Shown: piece after piece, positions 58,700 through 64,000 of the stretch | How the letters are laid out: every line of letters starts with the position of its first letter | How positions within the stretch are numbered: position 1 is the stretch's first letter | From: Stichopus chloronotus | Taxonomy: Eukaryota; Echinodermata; Holothuroidea; Aspidochirotida; Stichopodidae | Length of the DNA: 64,000 bases | NCBI GenBank assembly: GCA_021234535.1 | Contig: CM037836.1 | Location: 22,744,769 to 22,808,768, forward strand | Direction: 5' to 3' | Translations under genes and position numbers: made by a program | The notes under the pieces: generated by a model | The model's database searches: none | What the model was told of the DNA's origin: nothing | The model's input: the letters and a program-made list of their open reading frames with translations, nothing else

Positions 58700-61250
58700 T
58701 TCAAACTGTCTCAGTTTTGCGGCATTATAAACAAGGCGAACAAAACAAGGAGTTCAGTCAAGGTTTAAACGTTGTGACTGAAAATGCCGTTTTGGAGATA
58801 TGGGTGTATTCATCATTAAAAAGTTGAAAATAGCCACAAACTCCATCAAAATCAAAACTTTATGAGCAAATTCCTGTATCAAACCTGCATCATGAATAAA
58901 CATTTGATAAGTACGCAAATATGTGATGTTGGAGGGATTCGTACAGTACTGAAGTCTTATGTTACCTTTTGTTTTCTTAAACAGGGGCAAATTTAAAATG
59001 TTATACGCCCAGAGGCTTTTACTGTGGAAACGTGCATTTTCTTTTTCAAAAAAATTGATATCACTTACCAATGTGAAACCCAACAAGTAAATAGTTAAGA
59101 TATAATATGTATAATGCCCCTCCCTCCCCTCCAAAAATAAAAAGCAAATAATGATACTATGCAACAGTCCATTGTCATCTGTTTTGAACTTCCATCAAAG
59201 TTTGAACAAGTCACATCTCATAAACGGTAATATATATACACAATTTGAAAGATTTTCATTCGCATCTTCACTTTGCAACTTCTTCAACAGCTCTTTTTTA
59301 GATGTACGTCACACAACATTCAACATCTTAGCACTAAAGTATAGTCAATCTGTCGATCCTTTTGAAAGTATAATGATGAACTATTATGTAAAATACACTT
59401 GTCAATTATATGGCACACCCCACTGTACTATGAAGTTGAAGGGACTGCATCAAATTTTTGACACATGCATGATGGACAATCTCAACATAGACTTATATTC
59501 AGTCCCTCTATAGAATAGAAGAATCCTTTCATATCCTCTGTGTAATTATTGCTACTGTAGCTTGTCTGGCATTGGTTTGAATCAACAGCAATTTCCATGA
59601 TTTTACTCTCCAGCTCTCTTTCGTTCATGGATGCAGGTAAGTGGCGATTTCTTCTCCAAATGCAGGTCATGCTAGCATACACCCAAACACTCTCAGCCAT
59701 GAAGGTGGCAGAGCAGTCAGCATGTAAAGATCAACGTTGACTACATGTCAAGATATTATTAAGTAATAACTTATTTAATACGGGATTACAAATGACTGCA
59801 GAGTATTCTTGGGCGACCAGCAATATCTTTACTGACAGGAATGATCCCTGCAATCATTTGCAAAGCTTCCCCATTATATCATTCTTAAATGTATGTGGTC
59901 TTATTTTAATTTTCAAAAATATGGTACTACATGCACACCACAGCACTACAGTGGATATTGAGCCACTTCACAGATAAGATAAATCTGTAAAAATCATTCC
60001 TATCATTCTTTAAAACACAGGACACACAACATAATGATAAAAACAACAACAAGTATAACCGTGAATATGTACAAAGCACAAACACTAAAACAGTACTACA
60101 TTATTTACAATCCAAGGAAGGCAGCACCATGTTTTTTTTTTTCTCAAAATGTCAATCCAAAGACATTGTTCATTTTACTGTAGGCCATCTATGTGTGTAT
60201 GATTACAATTTTTCAACATTAAGGGCAATTAAAGCTATGATAAGCATCCTTATTAGTTTTCATATATCTTCCATGCCAATATAACGTTTTACCTCTTTCT
60301 TGAAATGTCAACTCCCAAAAGTGGCAGCAGCTTAGGGCCTTCATGCTGCATGGAATTTAGGCATAAACAATTTTTAGGGAGAATTTCACGGGATGGCGGA
60401 CATTAATCGATACTCTTAAAAGTTAATGGCAGTAGTGGAACTGGGCCTCGAGCAATTCCAATCCACTGAGAATTTTTCAACAGCTTCCTGTGCTTGTCCC
60501 AGTTACAGATGTGCACCCACAGTTCCTCAATCAGGAGAAAAAATTAATATGTGCGCAGCAATATGATAGGAAAATTATGTGATAGGAAAATTATAAGTAA
60601 CTGAGTTATTGACTAGATTGTTGCACTGCACACTACAGAGTATAAACAGTATACTAGAATAACTGTGCCCAGGTTAATAGCTGGCTGTACATGAGCGGTA
60701 GCTATATTGAATAGTTTTGCTGCAGTGATCGGTTTGTGATCCGTGGCCTGAGGGAGGGGTAGACGAGTCCCAAAAAGTCCAACCAGCATTTAGTCATGTA
60801 GAAGGCTGTCAAATTTTCAGGTCTGCAGGTTATTTTTAGCATGCTGACAACAGTGCTGGTTGCTCTTTTAAATATGGTAGAAATGGAGGTCAGGTCTCGG
60901 GAACTTTTCAGTGGTAGTCGGCAGCTACATGGCTAGAGCGGGCTGTTAACTGGCAACCATACAGTGACATCACTGAACTACGCCATTTCCAAACTGAATG
61001 CTACATGAAGAGGATTCTTGCACATTCTAGAGAGTCAATTTAAATGAATTTTAAAGGACTCTCCTAGAACCAGTTACATGATTTTTCATGACCTTCCTCG
61101 ATCATATGAAATCTTAAAGAAGGTTTCAACTCTATAGGACTAGAGTCAAAGCAATAAGATGTAAAGAAAATAGTATATTTCGATGTTACAAGTGAGATTA
61201 TGCATTTTGAACACAGAATGCACTTTTACTAAGAGACATAAATACTGAAT
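58700..61250. other. Unassigned stretch
   Basis: A 136-codon minus-strand frame (58754-59164) and a 120-codon plus-strand frame (59151-59513) have no recognisable domains. A perfect plus-strand donor sequence GATGCAG|GTAAGT occurs at about 59631-59643, but no coding frame with an acceptor precedes it. A T run is near 60131. No gene is supported. Confidence 0.4.
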
Positions 61251-61254
61251 GCCA

Positions 61255-61370
61255 GCTGGGTTAAGAAAATTTCCACGACTTCACGCATTTTACTGAATTT
61301 CAGGACTTTTCCAGGACTTGAAATAATTTTCCAAATTCTCATGACTTTTCCATAATGATGGGAACCCTGG
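61255..61370 (-). repeat. Imperfect TTTCCAGGACTT / CATGACTTTTCC repeat
   Basis: Alternating ACTTTTCCAGGACTTG-, TTTTCCAAATTC- and CATGACTTTTCCA-like blocks run into GGGAACCCTGG. On the minus strand it opens CAGGGTTCCC, a sequence often found at transposon ends. No opposite end was located, so it is recorded as a degenerate dispersed repeat. Confidence 0.4.
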
Positions 61371-61374
61371 ATGA

Positions 61375-63680
61375 AACAAATGTGCGAAGACCTGCTATTA
61401 CACCCACTGTGCGTAACGGAGGAATCTATTGCACTAGTAGTATGAGATGACTTAGGAAATATTTCTTGACTTAAAAACGTACCTATGATGTGTTCATGCC
61501 AACTGAAATACAGCACAGGCTACAGTATATCATCCCCAATCTTGGACGATGCTTCAACACTTTTCTTTGCCATCACTTCTCTCCTGGCAAGCCCTCTCAT
61601 CATACCTATGTAGTGACCTTCATTGGTGGGGTAATTGTCACAGGGCAGCTTGAAAGGCAACACGCCTTGTCATCGATCAGATTGGATTGAACATCATTTA
61701 ATTACTCAAAGTCGCAGCTCTGATTCTAGGGATTGCTTTGCCCTGCGAGGTCAGAGCCAGCCCCTGCATAATTGACACACCTTTCTGCGAATGTGGAGAG
61801 CAGGGGGTAGCATGTTTGTTTATTTAGCATGCATGACTACGGGCATTTCAACAGGCATGTTAATTTTTTTGTTGAGGCTATATGCTTGTCCCCCTCTATT
61901 GTCAAGACTACATTATGTTATTGCATGCTGCACGTGTTCCACAGACCCCGAGACTATGAGGGAGAGCAGAATCTGACTTTACAATTTGTGAACAGTTCAA
62001 TGTTTGAAATGACTTAGGTTGCCTCAAACCATTCAGCAACTGAATTCTCTTTATTTCCTTCATAACCCAATGTTAGATTTGACAAACACTTTTGAGTGTG
62101 AACGTGAAAGTTCCAGCCAAAAACCACTGTCTTTCCTGCTAAGGGGAGTGACACGTTTGTTCGTGATACCACCCATTGGTGTCTGAATGCTCAGGGCTGA
62201 TGTCTCCTCCAGCTGATACATTTACACGGCAGCACTCTTTACATGCACTCCCCAAAACTTATTGGTTTGGGAATTTGCTAGGGACATACTCACCTCATAT
62301 TACAGTACCTATGCACAACCATATTGATCATGATCTAGCATCTGGCAATTTTGTGTGTGTGTGTGTATCTGGCCACCGTCCTTCCGTAATTGCCAGCCGC
62401 ACTGTCAATTGATGTGACTCATACAGCAGTAAAAATTGAACACAGTGCAACAAAATTGTGTCAATCTACTCATGTACATGAAATTTTACATCAAGTCATG
62501 ACTCCATACTGCAATAAGCAACCAACTATATTGAACATGAACAGAAAGACATGTAGAGAACTTTGGCTCAGTAAATGTATCACAAAATTAAAGCTTTCCA
62601 TCACTATTTTTTTAAATAATTATGTTATATAATTAAATCTATGTAATAAATTGAGAATGATCTTCATAAACATAATACATTTTAACATTATTTCCTTGTA
62701 TGTGTACCATATACAGAAGTTACGTAAAGTTGAGAAATGGCACCCCCAAAAAAAATCTATTGTGAGAGAAAATTATTGAAAATAGTGACACTATAGTATT
62801 TATTGCTTGGAATTAGTACAATGATGGCTATCACAATCTTGTACTGTATACACAATAATAACAATTGACATATTCATTACATATGTCAAAAAAGGAAAAT
62901 GTGTACAAAAGTCTATGTTAATTGTGCACAGTCACCCTGTAGTGCAAAGTCACCCCATTTTATGGTATTGTTTGATTAGTTTTGCTATCATGTTTAATTG
63001 TTCAACTAGTTAACTGAATCAATTGTTTAATTACAGCTGGCTGATCAGTGTATGCTGCGCAGCATTTTAACTTCCCATAGACACTTTAGATCTGCCCTCA
63101 TCCCGTGAAAAGTCTTTACTTAGTTAAAAAGGTACTGTACTGTTTGGCAATTCTATTTCACTGCATTCAGTTGGCACTGCAGTACTTGCAGCATCAATGT
63201 CAATACATGAAGCAGCAGCTCTGCTATGGTTATTCAAGCAATTTCCAGACTACACAGAATGCTGATCTACAACAGGATAGCAAGAAAGCTTATTTTGATG
63301 CATTCATGGCATTTTTGACCCATGGCAATTCCATTCCAATTCCAGGAATTTTATTTCTTTCAATACCTTTAAACGTGCTCAAATACACCCATGACCCATG
63401 TAACACATAGATTTGACAGACCAATTCACTCACATGAAGCTTTTGTGCTGCTTGATTTTACCATTAAAAGTATGACAGCTGATCAGCCTCTATGCGTCAA
63501 CGAGTCTCTGAGACGTTTTCATCTTTTCATACTCTTGCCAATCTGTCATGCAGTTCCAGCCCCTTCAGCTTTGCAAATTATTTTATCAGGAAAATTGCTC
63601 ACATAAATGTCCAACTTGAGAAAAATGATCGACAGCTTGATGCGAAAGCACTCACACCTGTGTCTGTATAAATGAACAGA
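61375..63680. other. Unassigned stretch
   Basis: Open frames up to 101 codons on the plus strand show no domain or splice support. A (TG)n tract lies at 62353-62370. Part of this stretch would be the 3' untranslated region of the minus-strand exon at 63685 if that exon is terminal. Confidence 0.4.
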
Positions 63681-63684
63681 GCCT

Positions 63685-63790
63685 TCAGTAGATAAGAGTC
63701 AGCAGTCGGCTCCTGATGGGGTACCTTAAATCAAACACCTCCGTCATGAATCCCTTAAAGAATGTCCAACTGTTGCAGGGAAATAATGCA
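63685..63790 (-). CDS. Candidate coding exon near the right edge (unknown gene)
   Basis: On the minus strand, GGTTTTTTTTTTCTGCAG is an excellent acceptor. A second acceptor, ATTTCCCTGCAACAG, lies 21 bases further in, ending just before 63769. Both keep the same frame open to TGA at 63685-63687. The peptide begins ALFPCNSWTFFKGFMTEVFD and ends RLLTLIY. The core (FFKGFMTEVFDLRYPIRS) is strongly protein-like. A weak donor AAG|GTACC at about 63725 would instead make it a 45-nt (or 66-nt) internal exon. It could belong to the same gene as the exon at 53561-53653, but the phases do not join directly, so at least one more exon would be needed between them. Confidence 0.35.
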
Positions 63791-64000
63791 CTGCAGAAAA
63801 AAAAAACCAAAACTACGTACAGTGACTTAGAGCCATAGAAATAAACACTAGAATGATATCAGGCCGGGAGCAAAAAGTGGAGGACTTATTGGGTGCGTAT
63901 GCATGGGAAGGAGCAGGACTGCTTTGCCTAATACGGTGCAAGGACGCTGCCAACTGTGTTCGACTTCATAAGTGTGTGAATATAGCTAGTTTCTAGTTTG
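63791..64000. other. Window edge, unassigned
   Basis: No additional exon is visible. Includes the pyrimidine tract (on the minus strand) of the acceptor at 63790. Confidence 0.5.

Noticed and set aside
58754..59164. 136-codon minus-strand open frame with a donor-like GTAAGTGA inside
   Set aside because: Aromatic-rich, AT-driven composition and no acceptor; the donor-like site is in the middle of the frame.
59482..59700. 72-codon minus-strand frame containing NERELESKIMEIAVDSNQ
   Set aside because: The peptide looks coding, but there is no acceptor, and a perfect donor on the opposite strand (59637) contradicts a minus-strand exon.

Overview
This window looks like AT-rich animal nuclear DNA, most likely from a marine invertebrate. 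A deuterostome such as an echinoderm is my weak guess, based on the style of its repeats. There is no bacterial or organellar gene organisation: no open frame exceeds about 170 codons, there are no operons, and both strands are equally open. There are many microsatellites ((CA)n, (GA)n, (TTTA)n), homopolymer runs, diverged tandem repeats and short non-autonomous DNA transposons. No protein-coding gene can be named. What is left is a set of short candidate exons with good splice signals, low-copy repeats and mobile elements.

Layout. 1-6.9 kb: unassigned DNA with a 21-bp triple repeat and a tRNA-like SINE remnant at 4.4-4.5 kb. 6.9-7.6 kb: a DNA transposon with terminal inverted repeats and a 7-bp target duplication, probably carrying a nested insert. 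7.6-18 kb: unassigned DNA with a pair of perfect CRE octamers at 14.8 kb and two low-confidence, phase-compatible minus-strand exons at 16.3 and 16.8-17.0 kb. 18.1-18.6 kb: a 302-bp repeat, two copies. 21.0-21.9 kb: a degenerate GTACTC-rich tract split by unrelated sequence. 23.8-24.35 kb: a 197-bp repeat, two copies. 24.4-38.7 kb: nearly featureless. 38.7-39.3 kb: a G/C-rich three-unit repeat. 40.4 kb: a plausible plus-strand terminal exon whose product ends in a class I PDZ-ligand sequence. 42.9-45.9 kb: three members of one TTAA-flanked MITE family. 46.5 kb: a plausible minus-strand terminal exon. 47.9-51.4 kb: a diverged tandem duplication. 53.56-53.65 kb: the best coding exon of the window, minus strand, terminal. 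53.9-55.3 kb: about ten tandem units of about 141 bp. 56.66-57.62 kb: an intact hAT-type non-autonomous element with a perfect 8-bp target duplication. 63.7-63.8 kb: another plausible minus-strand exon close to the right edge.

The most striking signal is one 13-mer, AGGTCAAAGGTCA or its complement. This is a perfect DR1 nuclear-receptor response element. I find eleven exact copies in four separate repeat contexts (18.3-18.6, 24.1, 48.8 and 54.0-55.0 kb). Chance would predict far fewer than one in 64 kb. The repeat families otherwise differ, so the shared core is either a common ancestral module or a feature that has been kept.

The genes cannot be combined into a pathway. The right-hand third probably holds the 3' end of one or more minus-strand genes, with the transposons and the 141-bp array lying in introns or between genes. 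The left two thirds look intergenic or deeply intronic. All exon calls rest on splice signals and reading frame only; no homology could be tested.
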